Assembly (NCBI RefSeq): GCF_014643835.1
Contig: NZ_BMKD01000009.1
Location: 124,001 to 188,000, forward strand
From: Mucilaginibacter rubeus
Lineage (GTDB): Bacteria; Bacteroidota; Bacteroidia; Sphingobacteriales; Sphingobacteriaceae
DNA length: 64,000 nucleotides
Direction: 5' to 3'
Below, piece by piece: positions 18,353-28,009 of the stretch. Positions within the stretch are counted from its first letter, which is position 1; each line of letters opens with the position of its first letter. Under the pieces are notes generated by a model. The model saw nothing but the letters and a program-made list of their open reading frames with translations. It did no database searches and had not been told where the DNA came from. The position numbers were made by a program, and so were the translations under genes.

Positions 18353-19352
18353 CGCTGGAGTTGATCTCTTTCCAAAGCAGGTCTTTTAGCTGATCGATAT
18401 TTTTCTGGGCTACAGATGATATAAATATAGAGGGGATCCCATCAGGGATCTCCTTTTTCATTTCAGCCTGCAGTTCATCGTCGAGCATGTCGGTTTTGGT
18501 TATGGCCAATACACGAGGCTTGTGCATCAGTTCTGGATTATATTCTTCCAGCTCATGCAGCAGGATGCTGTATTCTTCTTTTATACTGCGCGATGTATCG
18601 GCAGGCACCATAAACAGCAATACTGAATTGCGCTCAATATGCCTCAAAAACCTAAATCCTAAACCTTTGCCCTGTGATGCGCCTTCAATAATGCCAGGAA
18701 TATCGGCCATTACAAATGAACGGCCGCCACGGTATGATACGATACCTAAATTAGGCACCAGTGTGGTAAAAGCGTAATCGGCAATTTCGGGCTTGGCAGC
18801 CGATACCACCGAAAGCAGGGTGGATTTACCTGCGTTAGGGAAACCTACCAAACCAACATCAGCCAGCACTTTTAGTTCGAGGATATTCCAGTCCTCACGG
18901 CCATCTTCGCCGGGTTGGGCAAAGCGGGGGGTTTGTTGGGTTGATGTTTTAAAATGCCAGTTACCCAAACCACCGCGACCACCGGGAGTAAGGATCTTGG
19001 TTTCACCATCTTTGGTTATTTCAAAAAGTACTTCGCCGGTTTCAGCATTTTTCACGGTTGTACCAAGGGGCACTTCCAATATTTCGTCGCGACCGGTTTT
19101 ACCGGTACGCAATGAGCTGCCGCCCGAATCGCCATCACCAGCAATTACATGTTTACGGTATTTAAGGTGCAGCATTGTCCACAGTTGAGCGTTACCTTTT
19201 ACAATAACATGGCCTCCCCTGCCACCGTCGCCACCATCAGGACCACCTTTTGATGTTAATATATCACGATGCAAATGGGCAGAACCAGCACCTCCGTGGC
19301 CTGAGCGGCAACAGATCTTCACATAATCAACAAAATTTGAACCCTGCGACAT
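18345..19352 (-). CDS. obgE: GTPase ObgE/CgtA
   Basis: A 335-residue Obg GTPase. The N-terminal glycine-rich Obg fold (residues 1-160, including [12 protein letters not shown]) is followed by the G domain: GFPNAGKS at residues 170-177 is G1, a DIPG motif is G3 and a TKTD motif is G4. Obg proteins bind the 50S subunit and couple ribosome assembly to nucleotide state. The variable C-terminal OCT domain is absent. The gene is convergent with the polysaccharide operon and overlaps it by 8 bases. It probably shares a transcription direction with adk, from which a 112-base repeat-bearing spacer separates it. Confidence 0.96.
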   Translation of the reverse strand: MSQGSNFVDYVKICCRSGHGGAGSAHLHRDILTSKGGPDGGDGGRGGHVIVKGNAQLWTMLHLKYRKHVIAGDGDSGGSSLRTGKTGRDEILEVPLGTTVKNAETGEVLFEITKDGETKILTPGGRGGLGNWHFKTSTQQTPRFAQPGEDGREDWNILELKVLADVGLVGFPNAGKSTLLSVVSAAKPEIADYAFTTLVPNLGIVSYRGGRSFVMADIPGIIEGASQGKGLGFRFLRHIERNSVLLFMVPADTSRSIKEEYSILLHELEEYNPELMHKPRVLAITKTDMLDDELQAEMKKEIPDGIPSIFISSVAQKNIDQLKDLLWKEINSSVI

Positions 19353-19366
19353 AATTTTTGATTTAG

Positions 19367-19460
19367 ACGGAAAGTCCGAAAGTCAATAAAGTCCGAAAGT
19401 TAAGAATTTTAATCTTCCTAACCTGCGGACTTTACTGACTTCCGGACTAAAGACTTCCGA
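19367..19460. repeat. Imperfect inverted repeat between adk and obgE
   Basis: The spacer is built from repeats of AAGTCCGAAAG-type sequence on the left and its complement (GGACTTTACTGACTTCCGGAC) on the right, forming a long imperfect hairpin. No gene is seen in it. It may act as an mRNA processing or stabilising structure between adk and obgE, or be a small non-autonomous repeat element. Confidence 0.6.
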
Positions 19461-19464
19461 ACGA

Positions 19465-20043
19465 CTATTTTTTATACTCTTCAATTACATTAACAATAGC
19501 ATCGAAGATTTCATCCACCGAACCTACGCCGTTAATGCTTTTAAATTTATTTTGATTTTGATAAAAACCAGCTACAGGAGCGGTTTTATCATTATACTCT
19601 TTAATACGCTTGCGGATCACCTCGGGATTGGCATCATCTGGTCTTCCAGATTCCTTACCACGCTCTAACAAGCGACGCTCCAGCTCATCATCGCCAACTT
19701 CAAGGGCAATCATACCCGAAATTGCCGATTGCTTTGATTCCAGTAACTGATCCAAAGCTTCTGCCTGAGCAACTGTACGCGGGAAACCATCAAAAATAAA
19801 ACCTTTGGCGTCTTTATTAGCATCAAGCTTATTGCTGATCATGCCAATAACCACGGCATCCGGAACAAGCTTTCCTTCATCCATCAGTTTTTTAGCTTCT
19901 AAGCCCAACGCTGTACCTTGTGTAATCTCGCCACGTAACAAATCTCCGGTTGAAAGGTGGATCAAATCGTATTTCTCAATAAGTTTTTTCGACTGAGTAC
20001 CTTTCCCGGCTCCGGGAGGGCCAAACAAAACCAGATTTAGCAT
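19465..20043 (-). CDS. adk: Adenylate kinase
   Basis: A 192-residue adenylate kinase. N-terminal FGPPGAGKGTQSKKL is the P-loop, IHLSTGDLLRGEI binds AMP, FDGFPRTVAQAEAL is the family signature, and GRPDD with RIKEYNDKTAPV forms the second nucleotide region. The LID is short with no Cys4 zinc site, as in short bacterial and eukaryotic cytosolic types. It interconverts ATP + AMP and 2 ADP in the cytosol. It lies just downstream of the tRNA-Arg gene on the same strand, separated by a terminator-like hairpin. Confidence 0.97.
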   Translation of the reverse strand: MLNLVLFGPPGAGKGTQSKKLIEKYDLIHLSTGDLLRGEITQGTALGLEAKKLMDEGKLVPDAVVIGMISNKLDANKDAKGFIFDGFPRTVAQAEALDQLLESKQSAISGMIALEVGDDELERRLLERGKESGRPDDANPEVIRKRIKEYNDKTAPVAGFYQNQNKFKSINGVGSVDEIFDAIVNVIEEYKK

Positions 20044-20059
20044 GCTCTTGATAAATTAA

Positions 20060-20089
20060 AAGCCTTTCGGTAATACAACAGAAAGGCTT
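20060..20089 (-). terminator. Intrinsic terminator after tRNA-Arg
   Basis: On the minus strand AAGCCTTTC pairs with GAAAGGCTT across a 12-base loop, followed by TTTTAATTT. It lies between the tRNA-Arg 3' end and adk. It probably ends the tRNA transcript and lies in the adk upstream region. Confidence 0.7.
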
Positions 20090-20141
20090 ACAGTTAATTT
20101 GCAACTGCGAAGGAAAAATCCCGGGCTGCAGTGCTTTGTTG

Positions 20142-20215
20142 TGCACTCGAAGGGAGTCGAACCCCTAACCTTCTGATCCGTAGTCAGATGCTCTATCCAA
20201 TTGAGCTACGAGTGC
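20142..20215 (-). tRNA. tRNA-Arg (anticodon ACG)
   Basis: A complete 74-nt cloverleaf can be drawn. The acceptor stem pairs GCACTCG with CGAGTGC. The D arm is GCTCAATTGGATAGAGC. The anticodon arm TCTGA-CTACGGA-TCAGA gives anticodon ACG, and the T arm contains GGTTCGACTCC. The discriminator is A. The 3' CCA is not encoded; the next bases read CAA. The A34 is expected to be converted to inosine to read CGU/CGC/CGA codons. It has its own promoter upstream and a terminator downstream. Confidence 0.97.
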
Positions 20216-20231
20216 TTTCCGAAATGGAATG

Positions 20232-20262
20232 CAAAGATAGATTTTTAAACTTTCGCTGCAAA
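20232..20262 (-). promoter_or_regulatory. Bacteroidota sigma-type promoter for tRNA-Arg
   Basis: On the minus strand a TTTG element is separated by exactly 19 bases from TATCTTTG, which fits the Bacteroidota -33 TTTG / -7 TAnnTTTG consensus fully. The -7 box ends about 17 bases before the tRNA 5' end. This leaves room for a short leader that RNase P would remove. Confidence 0.85.
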
Positions 20263-20274
20263 CTTTTATTCAAA

Positions 20275-20736
20275 TTATTTTACAATTTCGGCAATAGCCT
20301 CAAAATTTGGCAGTTGGCCGGCATCTTCAAGCACCTCCGCATAAATGATATTCTGCTCTTCGTCAATTACAAAGGCGGCACGCTTTGAAACACCCTTAAG
20401 CCCCATCACAAACTGATCATAAATAGCACCATAAGCCGTAGATACTTCTTTGTTAAAATCAGAAAGAAGATCGAACTGGTAATTGTTCTCTTCTTTAAAC
20501 TTAGCTAAAGTAAAAGGCGAATCAACAGAAATGCCCAATATAGTAGCGTTTAAACCATCATAGTATCCAAAGCTATCGCGCATGGTGCAAAGCTGCGTGG
20601 TACAAACGCCTGTAAAAGCTAAAGGAAAAAAGTGAATAACCACTTTACGGCCTTTAAAATCGGCTAACGAAACGCTTTTTAAGGCCGATGAAATTAAGAT
20701 GAATTGGGGAGCCGGCTGGCCTGGTTGTAATGACAT
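20275..20736 (-). CDS. Peroxiredoxin (AhpC/TSA family, AhpE/Bcp-like)
   Basis: A 153-residue thioredoxin-fold peroxidase starting at the ATG before SLQPGQPAPQF; an ATG 45 bases upstream would add a non-conserved extension. The peroxidatic Cys45 sits in FPLAFTGVCTTQLC, with Cys50 as a possible resolving residue. The PLAFTGVCTxxLC pattern is seen in AhpE-like and related one- or two-Cys enzymes. It reduces hydroperoxides in the cytosol. It is on the same strand as tRNA-Arg, whose promoter begins just beyond its stop codon. Confidence 0.92.
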   Translation of the reverse strand: MSLQPGQPAPQFILISSALKSVSLADFKGRKVVIHFFPLAFTGVCTTQLCTMRDSFGYYDGLNATILGISVDSPFTLAKFKEENNYQFDLLSDFNKEVSTAYGAIYDQFVMGLKGVSKRAAFVIDEEQNIIYAEVLEDAGQLPNFEAIAEIVK

Positions 20737-20914
20737 ACGTATTTGTTTTTGTAATGCAAATAAATGATAATTATACAGCATTTACTAATCAGGATTACCG
20801 CGCTGCTATATACAGTAAAAAAATATGCGGGTATCTGTATTAAATTTTTACAACTTATATTTTAATTATTTGAAATATTATTTTGATATTTAATTAACCA
20901 AACCCAATACACAA

Positions 20915-22483
20915 ATGAAACGGTTAATTACCAGGTATAATTTAAAAACAAAAAGCCTTTTATTTTCATTTCTCGCCATCTGTTCGATAATTGTTGTTTA
21001 TAGCTGTAAGAAGGAAAACCACACCAACAAAAACGCCGATCTTGCCAGCCCAGTTATATTAAGGGCAAAAAACTGGTACGAAAGTGTTTATCCACTGGTT
21101 TCCAAAACAAGTGTACTTTCAACAACGAACAATCCTGATTTAAGCCGGTTGGTAAGCCCGGACTGGGGCCGATCAAAAAACTACACCAGATACGACGATG
21201 ATGTAATAGAAGCACCTATCAACGAAGATGCTCAGCTTAATTTTGATTTATCAAACAACACAGGCCTTATTTACAATAATAAATACAGCCGAAGTTGGTT
21301 TTTATTGCTGAATAAGTTTGATAAATACAGTGCTTATGTCATGACCATTATAGCCGACTCGGCCTATGTAAAAAACAATCCCGATAAGCTTAAGCTGAAC
21401 AGTTATAATAAACACGATGCCAACTTTACAGGTATTGTGATATATAGTACGCCGCAGGGTAAATATGTAAACGGCTGGTTTTATAAAAACGGCGCAATAT
21501 CCGGCTATCTGCCCCCCGGCCAAACCACCGAAGCCGGTAACGGGGCAACCGTGCAAAACATAAAAACAAACGCGCTGATCACCGTAAAAACCTGCCAGGA
21601 TTTTATACAAAAAACTTATTACAACGGCCAATTGGTAGCCACTACGGTGCTGGCCACCTATTGCACTACTACAACTGTTGATGATGGAACCGGCAACGGC
21701 GGAGGAGGCGGCAGCATAGGCGGAGGTGGTGGCGGGAGCAGCGGCGGCTCGCCAAATACACCGCAATGTAATATACCTTATATTAATGATGCCGTAAAAA
21801 CGGTTAAAGTTAACAGCCTGCAAACCCAACAGGCCGCCCCGCCCGATGATGGCGGCTTTCCGCCTCCGGCAGATCCTATTCCTTGCCCGCCGCCGCCAGT
21901 GGTTAATTTGCCCCCGGTAACAACGATTATTACCAATAACGTTACGAATCCTTGTTTGAAGAAGATGGTAGATGCTACAATAATTTCGGGAATGAGCACT
22001 CAAATTAACAGTCTAATTAGGAATGTATTTGGAGGATCTACAAGCATAAATCTTGATTTTGAAGATGTTAATACTCTACCAAATTACGCTGATGGCAAGA
22101 CACTACCAAATAACGGAGTGGCTAACGGATCTCTTGATGCCCACATACAGCTTAACGTGAATTTGTTACCAAATTATTCCCAAGAATATGTAGCTCGGGT
22201 AATCATGCATGAGGCATTACATGCTTATATGGATTCGAAAGGAATTGTTGCCGATGAGGAACATGAAACTATGGTTATAAATTATGTGTCACAAATGGCC
22301 TCTTCTCTTAGAACTATGTTCCCGAATTTAAGTGAATCCGATGCCAAAAACCTCTCGTTAGGTGGATTGCAATTAACAAATACATTTCAAACTAAAATTG
22401 AAAATGATATTCAATTGTCCGGAAATTTTACAGCTATCAATTTAGCGTATTCGGTAGGTTCACTCGGTACAAGATGTCATTAA
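20915..22483 (+). CDS. Lipoprotein with Gly/Pro-rich linker and HExxH metallopeptidase-like tail
   Basis: A 522-residue modular protein. A lipobox ends at Cys31 (VVYSC), so it is probably anchored in an outer or inner membrane leaflet. Residues about 45-260 form a soluble domain I do not recognise. A Gly-rich stretch (GNGGGGGSIGG) and a Pro-rich linker (DDGGFPPPADPIPC) follow to about residue 337. The C-terminal 180 residues carry H432-EAL-H436 and a downstream EEHETM (448-453) that may give the third zinc ligand. From about 21940 the DNA turns visibly AT-richer, at the linker/tail joint. The same linker recurs twice downstream as orphans. The function is unknown; a polymorphic toxin-like lipoprotein is one possibility. 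Confidence 0.8.
   Translation: MKRLITRYNLKTKSLLFSFLAICSIIVVYSCKKENHTNKNADLASPVILRAKNWYESVYPLVSKTSVLSTTNNPDLSRLVSPDWGRSKNYTRYDDDVIEAPINEDAQLNFDLSNNTGLIYNNKYSRSWFLLLNKFDKYSAYVMTIIADSAYVKNNPDKLKLNSYNKHDANFTGIVIYSTPQGKYVNGWFYKNGAISGYLPPGQTTEAGNGATVQNIKTNALITVKTCQDFIQKTYYNGQLVATTVLATYCTTTTVDDGTGNGGGGGSIGGGGGGSSGGSPNTPQCNIPYINDAVKTVKVNSLQTQQAAPPDDGGFPPPADPIPCPPPPVVNLPPVTTIITNNVTNPCLKKMVDATIISGMSTQINSLIRNVFGGSTSINLDFEDVNTLPNYADGKTLPNNGVANGSLDAHIQLNVNLLPNYSQEYVARVIMHEALHAYMDSKGIVADEEHETMVINYVSQMASSLRTMFPNLSESDAKNLSLGGLQLTNTFQTKIENDIQLSGNFTAINLAYSVGSLGTRCH
21741..21923 (+). repeat. Linker repeat, copy 1 (inside the lipoprotein gene)
   Basis: This coding segment (GSPNTPQCNIPYINDAV through PPPVVNLPPV) matches 23078-23255 nearly base for base. 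Its Pro-rich core also matches 24598-24655. It lies exactly between the lipoprotein N-terminal part and the HExxH tail, so it is the natural crossover site for tail exchange. Confidence 0.85.
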
Positions 22484-22499
22484 TAAAAACAACACCATT

Positions 22500-23042
22500 A
22501 TGAAAACAGCTATTTATAATTTAATGCTCATTTTAGCCCTTTCCTTATTTATGAGGAGCAATGCTTTGGCCCATTTAAAGGCAAATAAGCCAAACAGCAG
22601 AGAATCCGATCTTCAATCGGATACTGACAATATTACAAGAAAAATCTCAAACGCAATTTACAATACGTATTATAATCCGGTTTATTGGAAGAAGAGTGAA
22701 AGGGCAACTTTTACCATTCTTAAAGTAGAAATCAATAAAATTGGTCAAATAGTGGATATTCGATTTTCAGATAGCGCAGACAGTGTTTTTACAGATACAT
22801 TTGTTAAAAATATTAACAATCAAGACTTCAAATCAGCTCTAACTGATTTGGTGAAAATTAAAGATTATAAAAATATTGCCATACTGATCCCTATTTATTA
22901 CGAGCCTAAATTTGAATTACACCCTTCCGTTGATTATAATCATATTGAACTTATGTTGAAATTTAATAAAAAAGGAGTATCAGGGAACACCGTTTTCTTA
23001 AAACCTGTAACGATCCGAGTACTTAGCAAAGGAAATAGTTAA
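22500..23042 (+). CDS. Small exported protein following the metallopeptidase tail
   Basis: A 180-residue protein with a signal peptide (AIYNLMLILALSLFMRSNALA). The body has alternating strand-like segments and resembles no family I can name with certainty; ATFTILKVEINKIGQIVDIRFS is vaguely like the beta-rich C-terminal part of energy-transducer proteins. It starts 17 bases after the lipoprotein gene and is AT-rich like the tail. By position it could be a periplasmic inhibitor or immunity partner of the tail. That is inference from synteny only. Confidence 0.6.
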   Translation: MKTAIYNLMLILALSLFMRSNALAHLKANKPNSRESDLQSDTDNITRKISNAIYNTYYNPVYWKKSERATFTILKVEINKIGQIVDIRFSDSADSVFTDTFVKNINNQDFKSALTDLVKIKDYKNIAILIPIYYEPKFELHPSVDYNHIELMLKFNKKGVSGNTVFLKPVTIRVLSKGNS

Positions 23043-23077
23043 AAAGCCATTTTATAACCTGTGCATCGATAGCAATA

Positions 23078-23985
23078 GTGGCGGCTCGCCAAATACCCCT
23101 CAATGCAATATTCCTTATATTAACGATGCCGTAAAAACAGTTAAGGTTAATAGCTTGCAAACCCAACAGGCCCCCCACCCGATGATGGCGGTTTTCCGCC
23201 GCCGGCAGATCCTATTCCTTGCCCGCAGCCGGTCGTTAATTTGCCCCCGGTAACTACAACATTAACGATTAAAACAGATAGCTTATCTAAAAATTTCCCG
23301 TGTGCAACTAAGTTGATCATCGATAATTTGGCTGGTTGTGGCGTTTATTCTGACTTGATAGCTGCATTTACTACCGAAAAAAAGCCAGACCTTAATTGGA
23401 ATAATGCCTCCTTGCCATGGGCTCCTAAAGGAAACTCAGGCACGATCGAATTGGGCCTCACAACGACGGACAAAGCACAAGGTACAGTTAACCGAAGTGC
23501 GACTGTTTCTTTAAACACAAATATATTGCGTAATAGTTCTCAATTAATGATCGCGGCTATTGCTATACATGAAACTTTACATGCTTACATTAACTATAAA
23601 ATAATTACTGGCGGCCCAACGTTTACCGCTCCTCCATACTACGATTCGAATAAACCCTGGTTATATTCAGTTGATGCGTATGCCTGGATGTTGGGGTTAC
23701 CAAGTAATTTCAGAGATCATTGGAGCATGCTTGACGAATATTTCGACAAGGCTGTCAAGTCTTTAAAGACATTTGATAATGGCGCTCACACAGATCAAGA
23801 ATATGCGATGACAATATTATATGGATTAAATAATGGAAGCGACTATTTGCCAATGCAGGGGCTCATTAACAGATGAATATAATAAGTTAATGACAAGATA
23901 TGGTATTACTCAGGCAAAGTTAGATGCTTTTTGGCCAACACAACTTTATGCAACAGCAAATAAATTGCCAAATAATTGTCAATAA
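23078..23985 (+). pseudogene. Orphan linker plus second HExxH tail, frameshifted
   Basis: This is a headless second copy of the lipoprotein module. 23078-23255 repeats the linker, but one base is missing near 23175 (GGCCCCCCACCC against GGCCGCCCCGCCC), which breaks the frame. The tail is open from about 23241 and carries HETLH (from 23568) followed by DHWSMLDEYFDKAVKSL. This parallels the EEHETM region of the first tail, but the two tails differ strongly overall. A second shift near 23865 ends the frame at 23876. The neighbouring frame continues TDEYNKLMTRYGITQAK to a stop at 23983-23985. No signal peptide or lipobox precedes it. It could be a decayed gene or a silent recombination cassette. 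Confidence 0.78.
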
Positions 23986-23986
23986 T

Positions 23987-24439
23987 ATGAAGATAGTTTT
24001 TTTGATTTCGATGTTTTTTACCACGTACACAGTAAACGCCCAAATCACCCCCAAAGCTGATTCTGCCTTTTATCTTTTGGACACAACTAAAACTTTAGCT
24101 TCGGATAAATTATGGCACACATACCGGGAAGGGCTTGTTAAATTTTATGAGTTGAAAATATATGCTTCATGCTCTGAATTGATGGATAAACCAACTTTTG
24201 CTTATAGTAGCCATTTTCAACAACCTGCTAAACTAAGCCCTGATAAACTTAAATTAATTAAGATATTTTCATTGGCTGAATTAATCTATAAATTGAAACA
24301 ATTTGCGGAAGAGGATAAAGCAACTAAATACGATGTTAAAAAGCCATTTTATTTATATTTTATCGAGCCAAACTCTGGTGGTTATACTTTAGTGAAAACT
24401 CAACTTGAAGGAAGTGGACCTAAATCCATTACTAAATGA
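23987..24439 (+). CDS. Small exported protein following the second tail
   Basis: A 150-residue protein starting at the ATG 1 base after the native stop of the second tail frame. A signal peptide (MKIVFLISMFFTTYTVNAQ) is clear. The rest is a helical, charged protein (DKLWHTYREGLVKFYELKIYA region) with no family I recognise. It holds the same position behind tail 2 that the 180-residue protein holds behind tail 1, although the two do not look homologous. A tail-specific periplasmic partner is a reasonable inference. Confidence 0.6.
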   Translation: MKIVFLISMFFTTYTVNAQITPKADSAFYLLDTTKTLASDKLWHTYREGLVKFYELKIYASCSELMDKPTFAYSSHFQQPAKLSPDKLKLIKIFSLAELIYKLKQFAEEDKATKYDVKKPFYLYFIEPNSGGYTLVKTQLEGSGPKSITK

Positions 24440-24597
24440 AATATAAAGTAGTGTTTTATACAATGAAACAGATCGTGATTATTTTAGCTTTTGGGAGATT
24501 ACGTTGTTATCGGCAGTAGCTCAGCTAAGTTAAACATTTATGGTGGAAAAATCATGATCAACTCTTGGGTTGTTGTATAGATTGTGATTCAGGGGAT

Positions 24598-24770
24598 CCC
24601 CGCCTGATGACGGCGGTTTTCCGCCGCCGGCAGATCCTATTCCGTGTCCGCCGCCTATCGACTGGCGCAAGTATGAGGGGCTGGAAGAGGGCAATGGATA
24701 CTCGTGTCATTTCTGCTTGTATCGTCGAAGAACGAAAACTTTCCGGACAAACATTTTAGCGCTAACTTAG
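24598..24770 (+). pseudogene. Third linker remnant fused to another short tail
   Basis: The frame reads GSPPDDGGFPPPADPIPCPP and then a new short tail, IDWRKYEGLEEGNGYSCHFC and further, to a TAG at 24768-24770. An in-frame stop lies just upstream, so no N-terminal part remains. The linker core matches the first two copies; the rest does not. The preceding stretch (24440-24597) holds only a 27-codon remnant with a signal-peptide-like start and no other recognisable gene. Confidence 0.6.
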
Positions 24771-24786
24771 CTTTCAACTACAATCT

Positions 24787-25773
24787 ATGAAAGCAATAGT
24801 GATCACCCAACCCGGCGGGCCCGAAGTTTTGCAGCTAACCGATAGGCCAAAACCCGTTATCGCCAACGATGAAGTGCTGATAAAAGTAATGGCCGCGGGT
24901 ATTAACCGACCTGATGTTTTTCAACGCAAAGGAAACTATCCGCCGCCGGCAGGTGCACCGGCGGATATCCCTGGCCTGGATGTGGCCGGTACTGTTATTG
25001 AAGTTGGCAAAGCCGTTACCCGCTGGAAACCCGGCGACAGGGTTTGCGCTTTGGTTGCCAGCGGTGGTTATGCCGAATATTGTAAAGCGCCCGATGGCCA
25101 GTGCCTGCCTGTTCCTGCCAGTTTAAGTTTCCCCGAAGCTGCTTCCCTCCCCGAAACATTTTTTACCGTTTGGAGCAATGTTTTTGATCGCGGTAGCCTT
25201 CAACCCGGCGAATCATTATTGGTACACGGTGGCTCAAGCGGCATTGGCGTTGCAGCTATTCAAATGGCCAAAGCTTTAGGCAGTACCGTTTACACAACGG
25301 CTGGTTCCGACGATAAATGCAGCTTTTGTGAGCAGCTTGGAGCTAATAAAGCCATTAACTATAAAACCGCTGATTTTAAAGAAGGGATCAAAGCACTCAC
25401 CAATGGCGCTGGTGTTAACGTGATATTGGATATGATAGGCGGCGATTACATGCCTGGCAATATTGATTCGCTGGCTGTTGAGGGGCGGCTGGTCATGATC
25501 AACGCAATGAATGGCCGCGAAGTACAGCTTGATTTGGGCAAAGTAATGGCAAAAAGACTGATCATTACCGGCTCGATGCTACGCAGTAGGAACACAGCTT
25601 TCAAAGCAGCCATCGCCCAAAACCTTGAACAAAAAATATGGCCATTGTTATCGTCAGGAAAAATCAGGCCTATAGTGTACAAAACTTTTGATGCCGGCGA
25701 GGCCGCCGAAGCTCATAAGCTTATGGAAAGCAGTACTCATACAGGCAAAATTGTATTGACTTTCGTGCAATAA
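24787..25773 (+). CDS. NAD(P)H quinone oxidoreductase (QOR/PIG3-like)
   Basis: A 328-residue zinc-free medium-chain dehydrogenase/reductase. Signatures are AAGINRPDVFQRKGNYPPP in the N-terminal domain, PGLDVAGTV, and a cofactor site VHGGSSGIGVAAIQMAKALG. NPVxQR-type and GGxxM motifs follow, as in the TIGR02824/PIG3 group. It is predicted to reduce quinones or alpha,beta-unsaturated carbonyls with NAD(P)H in the cytosol. It follows the decayed cassette array and is better preserved in composition, so it probably marks the return to core genome. Confidence 0.93.
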   Translation: MKAIVITQPGGPEVLQLTDRPKPVIANDEVLIKVMAAGINRPDVFQRKGNYPPPAGAPADIPGLDVAGTVIEVGKAVTRWKPGDRVCALVASGGYAEYCKAPDGQCLPVPASLSFPEAASLPETFFTVWSNVFDRGSLQPGESLLVHGGSSGIGVAAIQMAKALGSTVYTTAGSDDKCSFCEQLGANKAINYKTADFKEGIKALTNGAGVNVILDMIGGDYMPGNIDSLAVEGRLVMINAMNGREVQLDLGKVMAKRLIITGSMLRSRNTAFKAAIAQNLEQKIWPLLSSGKIRPIVYKTFDAGEAAEAHKLMESSTHTGKIVLTFVQ

Positions 25774-25823
25774 AAGCAAACAATTAGCAATGTTGAAATT
25801 ATCCTCCAAAAATCTTAAAACAC

Positions 25824-25856
25824 TATGTAAATAATTGGATAGAAATCTTAACTTTG
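25824..25856 (+). promoter_or_regulatory. Candidate promoter for atpD-atpC
   Basis: TAACTTTG at 25849-25856 matches the -7 consensus TAnnTTTG. A weak -33 element (TATG, 25824-25827) lies 21 bases upstream. It is about 90 bases before the atpD start, which implies a leader of roughly 85 nt. Confidence 0.5.
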
Positions 25857-25917
25857 CGCCTCTGAAATAGCATCTTATACATTCCTGTTACAAATGATGT
25901 ATGTTGCTGTTCAGTAA

Positions 25918-27453
<1,536 letters not shown>

Positions 27454-27476
27454 TAAGAAGCAAGAAAATAAGACTC

Positions 27477-27514
27477 AAGAATCAAGAACAGGAAAAGCCT
27501 GGCTCTTGATTCTT
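27477..27514 (+). repeat. Hairpin in the atpD-atpC spacer
   Basis: AAGAATCAAGA at 27477-27487 is the exact complement of TCTTGATTCTT at 27504-27514, with an inner CAGG/CCTG pair. It has no T-run. It may adjust the atpD:atpC ratio through mRNA processing, because far more beta than epsilon subunit is needed. Confidence 0.6.
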
Positions 27515-27535
27515 AAATCTTGAATCTCAAAAAGC

Positions 27536-27787
27536 ATGACATTAGAAATTCTTACTCCCGATAAAAAAGTTTACGAAGGCGAGGCCACCTCAGTAACCTT
27601 ACCTGGTGCTTTGGGATTATTTGAAATACTGAACAACCACGCCCCAATCATTTCCACCCTTCAGGATGGCAAACTTACCGTACGCGGTGGTGCAGCTAAA
27701 GAAGAAGTGTTTTTTATTAAAGGCGGTGTTGTTGAAGCATTAAACAATAAAGTAACTGTTTTGGCCGAAGGCATTCAGCACAAATAG
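27536..27787 (+). CDS. atpC: F1F0 ATP synthase subunit epsilon
   Basis: An 83-residue protein equal to the N-terminal beta-sandwich domain of AtpC: LEILTPDKKVYEGEATSVTL at the start and LGLFEILNNHAPIISTL in the middle. The C-terminal helical hairpin that inhibits ATP hydrolysis in Escherichia coli is absent, as is common in Bacteroidota. It joins the rotor stalk to the catalytic head. The gene follows atpD after 82 bases and is closed by a strong terminator. Confidence 0.96.
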   Translation: MTLEILTPDKKVYEGEATSVTLPGALGLFEILNNHAPIISTLQDGKLTVRGGAAKEEVFFIKGGVVEALNNKVTVLAEGIQHK

Positions 27788-27808
27788 GCGCTACTTTATA
27801 AATTTATA

Positions 27809-27841
27809 AAGCCCGGATAAGCTTTTATCCGGGCTTTTTTG
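27809..27841 (+). terminator. Intrinsic terminator of atpD-atpC
   Basis: A perfect 12-bp stem (AAGCCCGGATAA with TTATCCGGGCTT) and a GCTT loop are followed by a T-run (TTTTG). It lies 22 bases after the atpC stop. Confidence 0.95.
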
Positions 27842-27876
27842 TACCCTTTTTTGGGGAGGATACGTAAACGCCATTT

Positions 27877-27968
27877 TTGTAAAGTACGAAGCAATCTCCT
27901 ATTAGCAGAGCGGCCCATGCAAACAAACTACCCTGTAATTGCCCTGGGGATTGCTTCATACCTTACAA
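27877..27968. repeat. Palindromic GAAGCAATC-type repeat element
   Basis: The ends are imperfect inverted repeats of about 23 bases around TACGAAGCAATCTCC (left) and GGGGATTGCTTCATA (right). The same GAAGCAATC core occurs in palindromes at 36668-36751 and 48032-48234. No gene is seen in this spacer. Confidence 0.65.
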
Positions 27969-28009
27969 TCAATAATGACCTATATTTTTATCAATCATAA
28001 CCTTTCTCG

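Noticed and set aside
21302-22003. Long antisense frame (about 230 codons) opposite the lipoprotein gene
   Set aside because: It lies fully inside a gene with lipobox and conserved motifs. The antisense product is rich in Cys, Tyr and Arg from the complement of Gly/Pro codons and has no domain.
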